64,000 bases of DNA from Sabellastarte sp. h YS-2021 (GCA_964017235.1 OZ024936.1:90494537-90558536); one strand, 5' to 3'. Counted from the first letter of the stretch, positions 19,868 through 31,924 are shown. Notes: generated by a model from the sequence alone, not told the origin. Made by a program: numbers and translations.

Positions 19868-21963
19868 TGTTAAAGATAGGTTTAAGCATTAACCAGTCAG
19901 AATATACCCAGTTGGAAAAGTTTTATAATTTGGAAAGGGGTAGGGGAAGCATGCTTATGCACCAAAGTGTGTTCCCATTAAACAAGGCCTACCCAGCTGG
20001 GATTGCCCCAAACGCCTGACTGCTTTAAAGTGGGTAAAGTGCAAGGTAAAACTCGTTTGTTTGGCCTGATGGCCATTATGGCTGGTGCTATCTTCTACTT
20101 TCTATGGCTTGAAGTGATTCAGACTTTTACTTTTCAACCGAACGCCAGTGTATCTCAGGTGTGCCTCCCCAACTATCAGAGAGTTTAAGATACAAGTACA
20201 TGCTGCAACAAGTATGGCAAGCCGAATGATGATGTATCTTTCCTGTAATGTTGAATTTTAAAATTTCAAGCTACAAGTACAGAACATGAAGAAAAAAAAA
20301 CATTCTAGAAATTGAAAGGAAATAACCTCAAGCAATTATATATAAAACTTTTATAAATCGCACATACATTTCATGTGTATGTTAATTGACTTTCGTCACC
20401 AAAAATACCATTAATTGCCTTTTGTCATGTAGTACTTCTATCGTTGACAGAAAATTCAAACCTTAAAACATGTATGTATATACTTGTTGGTTTGGCAGTG
20501 GAGTACTTTTAAACATGGGACATATATGTGTAAAGTACCTTGTCTAATGGTATCATATCCATGACACAGACAAGGACTGAACCTCAGACCTTCTGCACCA
20601 AAATCCAATGCTTTTATCTTTAGGTACAAGTTCTCCATAAAAATGGCAAGGAGTTAATGACATATAATGATGAGCATATGTCTCTTTTGCTGTGAAGCTT
20701 GATGACTGTAGAATTCTACAATTAGTATATATCTATCTCTTGGCAGATTCCCTTGTACACCCATCCCCACTTTGTGCCCAGGAAACAAATCAAGGCATTG
20801 GTGGGACATATTTTTATTGAAGTCCGAGAGATACAATTGGAAAAACAGGGCATTTTTTAAATATGTAGAAAGACAATTGTGAATAAGTATTTCTTATCAT
20901 TATTGATACTGTCATCCCTTAGTTGCATAGATATATGCTCAGCAGTTATCGAGACTTAAAACAATGATTTAAGTTTTAAAATCCCTTAGAGTCAAGGGCA
21001 GCTCAAAAGCTTTGGGAAAGTTGGTATTGTACTCAATTATGAGCCTTGACAGTAATGTCTGATCCCAGTGACAACTAATTTGTGTAGCTATCGTTATCAA
21101 GTCCCTCATACGTACATTTTATACAATTCTTTTAGCATTTTAATTTACATCTTAACTTTTAATTTGTGGGGCAGGTCTTCTTATCTTATTTCATATGCAA
21201 TGCAATTTAATTTTGAGTCTGTATTTACCCCTTTTGAAATAACTTGCTAAGGTGTGCAACTTATCAGGGTGAGCTACTTCCTTGTGCACTTAAAGTCCAT
21301 GTTGTGGGTTCCCTGTGAATCAGAATTGTAATGGCTGGGCATTTAACTTAATTGGAAACACTTTCTGTAATTGTATGCTTATCTCTTATATTTATGCTCA
21401 CTTTAGTCTGGTTATCTACACTGCTAACTTCATAGTAAATGTACTTTATGGTAACCCTACATTGCTTTATATTGTAATGTCAATTTGTCCTGTAGTTGTA
21501 GGTCACAATGTTCTTAGTAACAGATTAGTGTACAGTGAGTGAAACATATTTATGTGTGTACTAAAAATAATACCCCTGTGTGTGGCTTATTGATGTCTTA
21601 TGGGTCTTGATCTTGACGATACTGCCTCTGTTCTGTTACAGTAACAAATACACTAGTCATAAGGATAGCCAAGGGACGATCAAGTCCATACTCTGAAGTT
21701 ATGAGTGTGACCAAAGGGAAGGAGACTAGGTGGAGAAAACTGAATTAAACAGGTGAGTTTTGTGGTGTTTCCTGAAGGTAAAACATAAAAGGTAGCCTAA
21801 TTTTAGCCTGTTATACTGCTAAGACTAGTCCTGCTCCAAATCACTCATTCCTCAGTCAACTATGATGCTAAAATAAACATCCTAACATTTACATTGTAAT
21901 GTCAAGTAATGGAAACTCCATTCACACTACAGGCTTTATCATACTTAGACTGACTCTGGGAAG
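19868..21963. other. Intergenic, no supported gene
   Basis: Open frames here (for example 21315-21542 plus) show no recognisable motif. A segment at 21642-21752 has exon-like AG/GT borders, but every phase has an internal or near-terminal stop, so it is not called. Confidence 0.45.
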
Positions 21964-22245
21964 TTATAGGAAGCACATACATGTGACCTGCCCTGTTCCA
22001 GTGCAGCTTCCGTGCACCCTCCTGTCCATAGCTTCCATTTTTTCCCCAATTTGACTTAATTGTAACAAACTGTGGTCAGAAACAGTAATTTTGTTAGTTG
22101 GGGAGTGGGGTGCAGGCACTTGGGCAGCACTAGAAAAGAATTCATCTGCTGACCTTATGCATTTCTTCCCAACTGGACAGTTGTATTCCTCCTGACATTT
22201 TGAGCAATGAAACACTTTAGGCATTTTTAAATGAACTGAGCACAT
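21964..22245 (-). pseudogene. Gag-like fragment with CxxC motif (retroelement N-terminus, tentative)
   Basis: Minus-strand frame reads MPKVFHCSKCQEEYNCPVGK and KCIRSADEFF, then a segment LLQLSQIGEKMEAMDRRVHG that looks like a short coiled coil. An N-terminal C-x-x-C with a later C and basic residues, followed by a coiled coil, is seen in gag-like proteins of invertebrate retroelements. No RT accompanies it downstream on this strand. Identification is weak. Confidence 0.35.
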
Positions 22246-22569
22246 TAAAAACTAAAATACATATAAAAATATAAAATAAAAGTAACTAAAACTTAAAAAG
22301 AAAAGTTACAAATCAACGATGCTCAGTTCAAAACATTTGGCTTCAACGAGTGTGGCGCCAAATCCACACAAAGTCTGGCTTTTATAGTGAAAGTAACTGA
22401 CCATAACGACCCACAATGCATCAAAATGGTCTGGTGCCAGAACTGAGAGTTATGACCCCGGTTGGTCATATCCCCTTTTCAGGACCATCTGAATCACCAA
22501 AAAACAATAGCTGCTGTTTAAAAGAAATCCCAAAGAAGGAATATTACACCACCCCACACAAAACACTTT

Positions 22570-23110
22570 GGCCCTAAACAAAAAACAATGAATGAATTAG
22601 TGTGTGATTGAAGAAAAGTTTAAAGTTTAAAAAAACAGCTTCAAACTTCAAAATCAATCCTCTTTAAAGACTGAGAATTTAGAAAAAAAATATCTTTAAT
22701 AATTTTGGAAAAAATCTTTAAAAAAACTATGGAATTTTTTTTTTAAATGATTATTAACTTTTAAAAACATTGGCCAAAACATCGTAGCAAAGGTACTAAA
22801 ATTTTGACCTGCAAGAAAAAATTAAACATGTGAAAAAACTGTGACTTTAAAGAAGGTATTACATTATGGGGATGTATTTTACCTTTGGATTCGACCTTTT
22901 GACCTTTGACCTCTTGAGAAACTTTTCAGTTTTTTCCTAAGAAATTTGGCAGATTTTGAACTTGAAATGTCTTGTTAATTTTCAAGAAAATAATAAAAAA
23001 ATACGTGATTAAATTTCAAGGGAGGTCATTTTGACATAACTCGGGTTGAGTGTTTTTAAACAGATGCTTGTGATTTGGCTTGAAATATTTTTGATACTTA
23101 TTTTAAATGG
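22570..23110 (+). repeat. Dispersed repeat shared with 43410-43830, probably internal Harbinger sequence
   Basis: Ordered similarity to 43410-43830: GTGTGTGATTG, runs of AAAGTTTAAA, AACATTGGCCAAAA, TTTAAAGAAGGT, ATTTTACCTTTGGATTCGAC, CTTTTTGACCTATAACTC-like text, and TTGAACTTGAAATGTCTTG. It abuts the Harbinger transposase remnant here and the MADF remnant at 43 kb, so it is probably noncoding DNA between the two genes of one element family. Confidence 0.6.
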
Positions 23111-23159
23111 ATTGGATTTTCTTTGCAAATAGGTTGAAATTTGAGCAACACCGGCTTAA

Positions 23160-23210
23160 ATAAATGTTCTATAATAATTGGGTAGTCCTGAAAGGACTGA
23201 TAGTAGTCCT
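23160..23210. repeat. Two tandem small hairpins (GTCCTGAAAGGAC type)
   Basis: GTCCTGAAAGGAC and GTCCTGAAAAGGAC occur 17 bases apart, each a 5-bp stem with a GAA(A) loop, just beyond the transposase stop. No function is assigned. Confidence 0.55.
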
Positions 23211-23255
23211 GAAAAGGACAGACATTCTGCCCCCAGGGTTGTTGGTCGACACATC

Positions 23256-23905
23256 TCAGAACCTATTCTCCTGCCCAGTCAATGCCCCCACATGACTGAA
23301 GTAGTCTTCCAGTAGGTCGCGTTTATGTTTGGCCTCCCTCGAAGGATTCCTGTATTTCTAATTTGACACATACACAGCCTGTTTATTTTGTAAGATCACT
23401 ACACCATTTGCTGGGTTGGTGCCGTCTTCACTTCCCTGGGGCTTCCTGAGCATGTTCTGCAAAAACCACACATGTCAAAACAATGTCTCTGAAAACCCTT
23501 GGCCTTTCCTTCATGGTGCCCAGTTGTACCCTGAATCGGCTCACTAAGATTCCAATGATATTTTCAACCAGCCTCCTGCTCTGGAGATCATGTAGATGGC
23601 TATTCTTTATTTGTTCCCTTGCCAGTTGCCTTCTGCTGTAGGGTTTCACCATCCTTGGCATCTAGGCAAAGGCGTTGTCACCCAGCAATAAGTAGGCAAT
23701 CTGGGACCTCCCTCCTCCAGGGGTTCAGGTGCCGGAAGTACCAAGTTGTCCTTCCTCGATCTTCTCCCTCAAATCGCTTCTGTTGAAAATCTGTGCATCA
23801 GAGCAAGAACCACTTGATCCACTCTATCTACAAGAGTCTGCATTCTGCATTGACCAGGGCCAATTTGCAGGTGGTGGTTTGGCCAACCAGTGATACTGCG
23901 ATTAG
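23256..23905 (-). pseudogene. PIF/Harbinger transposase remnant (DDE superfamily)
   Basis: On the minus strand the segments appear in correct family order: SCSDAQIFNRSDLREKIEEG, then LLLGDNAFA with the second catalytic Asp, then a stop in place of the next residue, then MPRMVKPYSRRQLAREQ. RRLVENIIGILVSRFRV (catalytic Glu) and RPRVFRDIVLTCVV follow. The C-terminus is NPSREAKHKRDLLEDYF and VGALTGQEN before TGA at 23256-23258. Normally this enzyme excises and integrates Harbinger elements together with a Myb/SANT or MADF-like partner. At least two stops or frameshifts and loss of the N-terminal half make it dead. Confidence 0.85.
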
Positions 23906-23999
23906 GTGTAAGCCTCTTTAGTGGCCAGGTTTCGAATTTACATGTACACTAATTCAGACTTACATGCTGGACACAGTTTACTTTTATTTATATATTTCC

Positions 24000-24986
24000 T
24001 TATTTACCCATTTATTTATTTATCATACATAGAGTATACAAACAATTTAAGTAGCACAAAACACAACAACAATGAATTCAAGTGAAAAAGAGAAACAATA
24101 TATATATACACACACACATAGGGACATGCATATATTGAACTTAATACGTTTTCACACAGAAGAATTCCAACAAAGTGTTAAGATCTCCTGTTGTAAAAGA
24201 GTTATTCGAAGGAAATACACAACTGTTACCAGTATACCTCATGTCTAATAAGCATTTGATGTTTTCAACATTAATCTTATCCTGCTCATCAAAATCAAAC
24301 ATATCTTTAATACTTGAAATTTGCATTGAATGTTCCCTATGTCCATTGATATTGTATATACTTCTTGTGTGGTTTAAGGATTTACATACACTTGACCCAC
24401 TGCCATTCACAAGTAACAATTTACACATATGTATAACTCTATTAGTGCTATACACAACTGAGTTAAAAAATTTGACATATCTTCTGTGTATTTGAGTCTG
24501 TATAGACCAATCTTCAATGATTAATGGTAAGTATAAACTGTGAGTTTTATAACTAATATTCAATAGTTTTCGCACAATAACTCTCCAGGCTGTATATATT
24601 ATATTTACTGATTTACTAGATAAATTCCATAAAACACACCCAAATAGGCTCAGACAAAAGGAATTAAGTAATTGGTACTTAACATGAACTGTACAAGAAG
24701 CAAAGTTTGAAATCACACAATTTGCTTTGGAGATAAAGTCATGTTTATAATGTAATATATGTTCATTACCATTACTGACAGAAATTGGACAACCAAGGTG
24801 ATTTGCACATTCAACTGATGTTATCAATGGATCATCAAATGTAATATTACATGGAGATTTGTCATCAGAGAACACCATAAACTGACTTTTTGTAGGATTG
24901 AACTTCATATCGAAATCATTACCAAATTTTGAGACAATATCTAACATACTAAATAATTTTGGCGTTGAAGTTTTAGGGTTTCTCAA
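24000..24986 (-). mobile_element. 5'-truncated LINE with open RT C-terminal frame (281 codons)
   Basis: Minus strand. The frame from 24986 to 24141 is uninterrupted. It reads DFDMKFNPTKSQFMVFSDD (post-palm RT segment), HLGCPISVSNGNEHI, LSLFGCVLWNLSS, YTAWRVIVRKLLNISYKTH and LYLPLIIEDWSIQTQIHRRY. The pattern LFGC-LW then AWR-RKLL-Y-TH is typical of the C-terminal region of many invertebrate non-LTR elements. The catalytic YADD region is absent. The 3' tail carries AAATA repeats. A related 3' end is at about 53990-54235 plus. The open frame suggests a rather recent insertion. Confidence 0.75.
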
Positions 24987-25495
24987 GATTTTTTATTTTG
25001 TTTTTTTTTCTCATTTCACTTGAGTAAATTTTGAGCTACTAAAAACACTCCTTTTAATAGAGTATGCTGGGTAGATTTTCACAGTGACTTTGTTTTGAAA
25101 GTTAGTTTCTCCTTCGATTAAGTTCACAGAAGATTATTGTAAAGTAAGATTGTAAAGAAATGCAAAGAATTAAAAAAAATTTCTAACTTTATAAATTAAA
25201 TTGCTTGCTTTGTATTTCTCAGGAGGTATTTTTTCAAGGTAGCATTTTTCCATGAAGTATTTTTCTATGAACTCTGAATGTCATTCAGAATTGAAAAGAC
25301 TTTGTACTTTGTAGAATTGAAAAGTCTTTGAACTAATTAATATGAAAGAACTTGTGAAAACATTGCAATATTCAATACACTGTGCTGAGGATGACTGGCA
25401 AATACTAAGTACCCTTTTGTTCTTGGCAGACTGGCCATTGGACTAAACCACAATCCACTTTTAGAAAATAATGTAGTGTTAACTCTACATTATTA

Positions 25496-25815
25496 TTATG
25501 TATTTATACTCAGCACAATATCTCCATATACTACAGGACTCAAAGTGCTATTTAACCAATCCGACTGTCCAGGTACAGCCCCAACTCACAAGTAACTGAC
25601 TTTCCCCTAACTGGAAGATAGAGGCTCAAGGATGACCATTTATCAACGTCCTTGAGGTTCTTTAACCTGCCACTGGGGATAGGACCCAATGACAGAGGAC
25701 CGCCATTTTAAGTGGTCATCCGAGCCACTATTTATCTGCCTGTACCTGGGATTGAACCCATGTCCTCTGAGTTCCTAGATAAGTGTGTTACCGGCTAGGC
25801 CACAGTGGCAGATAT
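25496..25815 (-). mobile_element. tRNA-derived SINE family B, reference copy
   Basis: Read on the minus strand: A box TGGCCTAGCCGGTAACAC, B box GGGTTCAATCCCAGG, central domain AGTGGCTCGGATGACCACTT through ATTGGGTCCTATCCCCAGTG, then GGTCATCCTTGAGCCTCTAT, and tail TAGCACTTTGAGTCCTGTAG. Of the family B copies here it is the most complete. Its central domain matches that of the 5S-derived SINE at 27158. Confidence 0.85.
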
Positions 25816-26613
25816 GCAAAAATGCAAAAATAATGGAGAGTTGAGACAATGGAAGGGTCGCCCGTCTGGGTTTTATATTAAATGTAATTATAATCTATCC
25901 TGCCTATAGCTTATTGTAGGTGCTATGCTTGTAGTTCCGTGATATTGTGTAAAAATTGGTGATTAAAAATTGCATTTTAAACTTGCCTTTACAGATTAAC
26001 CACTGTACACTAAGTACTAACTTGTAAAATAAAATTGGCAAACCTATATTTTACTACCTGGTATACTTCCTGGACCTTGACCACTTTGACCTGGTGTTCA
26101 ATTCTTCAACCCTGAGTTTGGATCTTTAGATTTGAGCTATATATCTGCATATAGCATCACTCAAAAGTTCAACAATTCACGGAGCATTTATCTTGCTTAA
26201 TGGGTCTGAATCTCACTTTCCTAGGGCCAACTGGTGTCAAAGAAGGTTGATATTTTATTGTTTTTTTTTCATTAGATAAACAGTCTTAAATGCAAAACTT
26301 GATAATATGATATAAACATTATTATTTACTATGTTCATGATATACACACGTTACACATAGCACTACAAAATTAACTTAACAAAGACAATGTATTATACCT
26401 TGTAAAAATCTTAACATTTATTGCAATTGATTAGTTTTATACAGTATTCTAATCATACTTTTTTAGGCTGTAAGATTTAAACTCTTCTTGATGTCTTCTT
26501 CATCAAATATTCTCCTTTTCATTATTGATAATATACTCAGGAATTCCATTATTGCTAATTGCAATTAATTAGTAACTGGTTCTGTTTATTCCAAACTTTA
26601 AGTTTCACTACAT

Positions 26614-26700
26614 CATCCAATGCGGACCAGTATTACAAATATAATGTGCCGTATAAATACTTTGAAACTGTGGATACATCCGGAATTTAAATATATGGCT
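26614..26700 (+). pseudogene. Diverged paralogue of gene 2 terminal exon, with nonsense codon
   Basis: Reads NADQYYKYNVPYKYFETVDT, then SGI, stop, IYGCLCSNK, stop. It aligns with the gene 2 terminal exon at 57160 (YKIDTRNDNFEHVDTTGI then RIFGCPCKDV). The stop replaces the Arg that follows GI, just before the C-x-C motif. No clear upstream exons were recognised nearby. It suggests an older tandem duplicate of gene 2. Confidence 0.55.
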
Positions 26701-27157
26701 GTCTCTGCAGCAACAAGTAACATGAGAGTCAGCTCCACGTATATGGAAAATTGCCTACAGACACAGTAACCTTTGCAATATGTTGTGTGTTAGTAAAATT
26801 TTGGAGCTGGTATATTATTTTGTTTCAAGATAACCACAGATTATTATTATTATTGTGGACACTTTATTATCACACATTAAAATGATTCTAAAATGTTTAT
26901 TGTTCGACGAGTAAAATGCACGTATAACCACCACAGCATCCACCGTTATTTGCATTGTTGGTGAATGTGCAAGATCAGAACAAGAAATTATGATTTTCCT
27001 TGCTTTCCTGAATTACAAAAATTTGTGGTCTTCAAAAGGTACACTTCCTATTGGTCCTTCAGATGAGCATAATCTTGAAGTGAACGAAGTTACATCTCTG
27101 TTAAACAGTATCTCAGATTTGGTAAACTAAACTTGAAGGGGGAATATTTGGTGTTGC

Positions 27158-27440
27158 TTGACCAGTTCCAATCTGACCACTGAAGCTAAGCAGCACTGGG
27201 CTTGGTTAGTAGTTGGATGGGTGACAATCTGAGTTCTGGGCATGTAACGGGCATCTTGATAGTGACTCGTATGATCACTTAAAATGGTGGTCCTGTGCCA
27301 TTGGGTCCTATCACCAGCTCCAGGCTAAAGTCAAAAGCAGTTGCTGCCACACCATTCATGTCCTTCCACCTCTGCCCTCTGGGAGAGATGACCAAGACCC
27401 AAATCCATGCTAAGCAGTAAAAACACTGTAAAATGCATGA
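27158..27440 (+). mobile_element. 5S rRNA-derived SINE
   Basis: The head matches the internal promoter half of 5S rRNA: CTGAAGCTAAGCAGCACTGG (box A), GCTTGGTTAGTAGTTGGATG and GGTGAC (intermediate element and box C). The next segment, 27261-27330 (AGTGACTCGTATGATCACTT through ATTGGGTCCTATCACCAGCT), is about 84% identical by eye to the central domain of SINE family B. The downstream part to about 27440 is less certain. It is not a functional 5S gene. Confidence 0.8.
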
Positions 27441-29078
27441 CCTATCCCACATCCTCCCCAACCCCACTGCAAGTTATATAGAGGAGACAGACTTCCACCC
27501 CAGCATCATCTGTTGAACCATCCCTACGAAAGAAAGTCATAGAGATTGGAGTAGGGTTGGAAAATAACTGAATAGTTGGGGTAATAGCTAGCTAGCTAAG
27601 TAGCTAAGAGGTCTGGGTCAACAGAAACTAACTCAGGGCATGGGAAAACTGACGGTATCACACCGCTTTGAAAATGGATGACATACACTTTAACCATTTT
27701 TAAAATAACACATTTGACCTTGCTGAGAGACTGATGACAGAGCAAGCAGCTTAAGTGGACAGCCTTACGCATTTTCTCTCCTTCAACCCATCAGAGACAA
27801 CTTAAAATAACTATGTGTCACAAGTGATACCACCTCTGACACATTTCAACTGCCAGTGCAGCCAGTACAGCAGCCATTGCAGGCAATCTTTCAGATAATG
27901 TAACTGCATACTCAGGCAGTCCACCAGCCAATTAAGTAGCAGACTCAACCAGTCCACTAGCACAATGCAGCAGCAGACTCAGCAAATATAAGACAGACTC
28001 AGCCAATGGATCAGCCAATGCAGCAGTTCTAGTTATGGTATCCAAAGACATTTCTCAAATAGACCAAGGGCAGCTATAGGGCTACCACCAGCAGGCTGGT
28101 TCATCTTGTTCCACACATAACCTCCTACAGCCTGCAATGCAAACCCCCATTGGAAAAACACCAATCAAAAATGCCTCTACAGTATTCTCACTTCACATGA
28201 AAAGGTTTGATGATCACAGTTTCCAGACTGACACAATAATTTTGAATACATGAAGATTTGCTGTCACATCCTCCAAGTCATGTGACATGATAATATCCAA
28301 AAAAGACCAGAAAATGTTCATAAAAACAAAATGGAAAAAGCCAGAGAAAAGACAGGGAAATAAGAAAAATATATATCAATAGAAAAATCCCCCAAACCAA
28401 AGAAAGAACGACTTTGTTAAAACAAATAATGAAAAGCGGAATGGTTGTCCATCCTAGACAAATTACTTACCTCCTTCTACACAAGTACACCTTACTTATC
28501 TATGAAAAACCTACCTACCATATGCAACAGTCTTAGAAATGTAAAATATATTTAACATGTCCCATTTGTGCCCCATTTGTACAAAATTTACTTGTGTCCC
28601 TTGCACACTATAATATTACGGCTGATTAATTTGCAACAACTGCCGAGTTTCCCATTCATGGCAGAGCAGGCTTTGAAGCCAAAATACTCCCAAGTCCTTA
28701 AACCGAACCACAGGTAATCCCATGTAGAGCCATTCAATGTGTAAGACTAAACCCAGACACCAGAGGGTTCCAACCTTGGTTTTGAATAGGCTGCCAATCA
28801 TCTTGGAGCAAAACAAGTCCTGGATGATCCAGATGGCCAGAAAGGGCCTTTTACATGTCCCACTTCGGGAGCAATGCCTGTCTATATGCGAATGAAATGG
28901 AAACAGTTGTAAGGGCACTTGCCACCTCAGGTTGGTTACAAGGAAGGGGAGGTTCTTTGTGGAGGTTCAGCTGCATTTGGGAACAAAGTAGAGTATTTGT
29001 CCCAAGTTTTTACCCCTTATCTGGTGGTGGTCCTGCTTCAGAACAGACTCAGTACTGGGTGATACTGCATGTAGTGAA
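27441..29078. other. Intergenic; CAG-rich stretch, no supported gene
   Basis: A CAG/CAA-rich stretch at about 27850-28040 reads as glutamine-rich in one plus frame, with frequent stops. It could be a decayed coding or simple-sequence relic. No motif allows a call. Confidence 0.4.
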
Positions 29079-30096
29079 GATAAATTTTTATTATAATTAT
29101 TACGTGTTAGTTATTGCACAATCAGAAATGAGCTCAGGTAATATATATGTGCATCATGCATCAAGAAAAGATCAGGAATATGCTATCACAGTTCAGCAGC
29201 CTGAATTCGACATATATAATAATTACAAAACTAATATCATATATATTACCTGAGCTCATTAAAATTCTTATTTATTGGGGGAAGGGGAATTCAGCCATTG
29301 GGTTGCGACAACTGAAAAAGGTAAAATGGCTGATATTATCAATGCAATATATATTTCTAAATTTTTTAAAAGTAGGAATGTTTTTGGAAGTTTAGTGGGC
29401 AATGAAACAATAGAGACTTTGAGAATAACCATCCACTTTAAGAGTGATTTAAGAAATCATTCATATAGATTGAATTTATAAAAATAAATCTTTTCTATTA
29501 TTTATAGCTTAATTAGGCCACTGAAAGAGTGCAAAAGGTTCATTAAATAGATACATGATTTCCATAAAAACAAGGCCCTTTTGAACGAGAACTGCCAAGT
29601 AAATTCTATAGGTCTGGATTTAGGTCCAAAACGTGTTTGAGGAATGAGCTGCAGGGAGACCTTACCCCACCTTGTGTGAAAATATTAAATTAATCTTACT
29701 GAGTTATTTACACAGACAGACACACACAAACTGACAGACCCAATTATAATATATTTATCTATTCCCTTTGGGGTCAAGTGTAATTAAAATGACAAAGAGA
29801 TAACAATGACATATAATTGTGAGCACAGTCCTCTAAGCAAATCTTGCTGAAGAGAATAATGCGAGAGATCATAGTCAAATATCAAGCCTGAAGTTCTCAT
29901 ACAGAGCGTATTCGGCAATAAAAGTCAATTACTCCTTGGAGAAATCTTGAGCATGCGCAGATGGCTTATTCTGAGATAAAAAGACAAACAGCTCGGAACA
30001 TCTTCTCAGATTAAAGTAAACAAATGGCAATGGCGGAGAATGCTCAGTTTCTGATTGTGCAATAAGCAACACGTAATAATTATAATAAAATTTATC
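29079..30096. mobile_element. About 1-kb element with 55-bp terminal inverted repeats
   Basis: The left arm (29079-29133) begins GATAAATTTTTATTATAATT and continues ATTACGTGTTAGTTATTGCA and CAATCAGAAATGAGC. The right arm (30042-30096) is its reverse complement with few mismatches (GCTCAGTTTCTGATTGTGCA, AATAAGCAACACGTAATAAT). Similarity stops at the GATAAAT/ATTTATC ends. No transposase is evident inside. This fits a nonautonomous DNA transposon. Confidence 0.65.
29127..29260. repeat. Perfect 23-bp inverted repeat, 88-bp spacer
   Basis: AATGAGCTCAGGTAATATAT (plus ATG) at 29127-29149 is the exact reverse complement of 29238-29260. It overlaps the inner edge of the left 55-bp arm of the 1-kb element. 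Confidence 0.85.
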
Positions 30097-30621
30097 ATGG
30101 GTGAACTTTCCTCCATAGTGCTACTAAGCTTGCATAAATGTGACAAAATAACCTGTATTTACTGGTGTTTTACCCCGCTTTGTTTATGTTGCCATCTTGA
30201 AATTCCGAGTGCTCCCACGACTAGTGGAGATTACTTGGCTCGGATAAATTTGACATTCCGAGGATTAAATCTGAGGCGTTCGACAACAATTCTTCATGCG
30301 CCGCATACACCGACGTAGATTGCCAAATACGCTCACACTCTTTCCACTGTCATTTGCACTCTGATTACAATAGTTTTTGATAAGGAAATAAAGTATGGCA
30401 GTGGTACAAATTACTTTTTTTCAGTTGTAAAGGTTTGAATCGCAAATGTGCCCAGCAGTCCCAATTTTAAAGACATTTACAAAACTTCAAATAAAACAGG
30501 ACAAACTGTGTAATACTCCATTCACACTACATGCAGTATCATCCCAAATGCCCTGTCCTGCAGGTGTCATGTGACGTCCGCATGCACACTTGCGAGACAG
30601 TGGCAAAACATCCAATTCCTT

Positions 30622-30785
30622 GAATTCTAATTCTAATTTTAATTGGACTTTTATAGCACTTAATCTCTCCAAATAAGAGGACTCTAAGGCGCAACAAAAC
30701 AAAAGCAGACATCAAAATTTCTGTATCCAGGGGCATAGCAGGGGTCAAGCACCACGGAGAACGCCAGGGGAATGATCCATGTACC
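30622..30785 (-). mobile_element. CR1/L2-like LINE 3' tail, 5'-truncated
   Basis: On the minus strand it runs GGATCATTCCCCTGGCGTTC, GTGGTGCTTGACCCCTGC, TTTTGATGTCTGCTTT, GATTAAGTGCTATAAAAGTC, then AATTAGAATTAGAATTC. This is almost the same as positions about 392-540, so both belong to one subfamily. Confidence 0.85.
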
Positions 30786-31924
30786 ATAGAAGTTTTAAAA
30801 TGTTTAAAGTTTCCACGTCTGAATTTATGAAGCCTTACATGATTGCCAAGATTGATTTCAGATAGGACAGCTAGTTAAATAAATGTTAGGAGCGCTTTAA
30901 GATAGGTTTTCGATTGGGTTCTGCAAAGTAAGATCTGGTGATAGTTCATGATAACTTCAAACAGTTTGAATTAATCGAGGATGCACATGATTCACATTTG
31001 AAAGTCTCTGAATGTTCGTGATCCTTAACTGCGTGTCATGAGTTGGTCCCTATTACTACAATCAGCATTTAAGAATCAACCAATGGAAAAGATTTTTAAG
31101 GATCACAAATTTTTCAAGGAAGACAATTGGCATAGTGGAACTGCCCTTTTATGTTTAAAAACTGCTATCAGTGAGCATTCCAGGGTGACATTACAATAAC
31201 TGATGTTCTTGGTCATAAATTGACTACAGCTATTTTTATAACTTATATCGTGACAGTGTTAGAACTTATCTTTAAGGTCTTAAAACTTTTAAAAATGGAA
31301 ATGGTTTTTATTTTCATGAATAAAAATGTCAGTAGAAGGTTGCAAGACTTAACCTTTTGGTAGCACGGTTTTCTTTGCAGCTATAAGTGTTGAAGAAATT
31401 ATGCATTTTTCCTTCCTTCATTTTCCTTCCTTTTTTCAATGTAAGTGGTCCTAGCAATCTCCCAAGATACAAATCTTATGAGAACTCTGGAAATTGAATT
31501 TTGATATAACCTGAGATATCAAACTTTAGCGAAATATTTTAAGTGGCTTACTACACAAATGATCAAAGAATACCAATCCTGTTATAATAGTGCAAAAAAA
31601 TAGTATTAATGCTATTGCTGTAGTTCTGAAGATGTTTTTATGCTGTCTCATAAAATTTTATTGGTAATATTATCTAAAACGATGGGAGTAATCCAGTAGC
31701 AATTACATGCCCATTATCACTGTTTCAAGTATGATAAATTATCTTCATTACAAAGACTTATTAGGTAAATTAAGCATAAGCATATGTCAGCCTAGCCTAT
31801 CAATAGTCAATCTGTATTGAGGATGGGACATTTATAAACTTATTCATTCTGGAAATATCTATCCACTTTGGCAGTTTCTCCAGGCTGTAAACGCTGTGTG
31901 CTGAGCAGATAGTTTGGAAACATC
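30786..31924. other. Upstream flank of gene 2
   Basis: Noncoding. No clear TATA box at a convincing distance was identified. The promoter of gene 2 presumably lies in the last few hundred bases, but the sequence alone does not fix it. Confidence 0.4.

Noticed and set aside
21642..21752. Orphan exon with TGTTACAG acceptor and GTGAGT donor
   Set aside because: All three frames contain a stop. The longest ends in TAA just before the donor. No homology to gene 1 or gene 2.
27158..27260. Possible 5S rRNA gene
   Set aside because: Only the internal promoter half matches, with many changes. A SINE central domain follows, and similar copies occur dispersed.
27850..28040. Glutamine-rich coding exon
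   Set aside because: Frequent stops in the Gln frame and no splice sites. Probably decayed simple sequence or a pseudogene.
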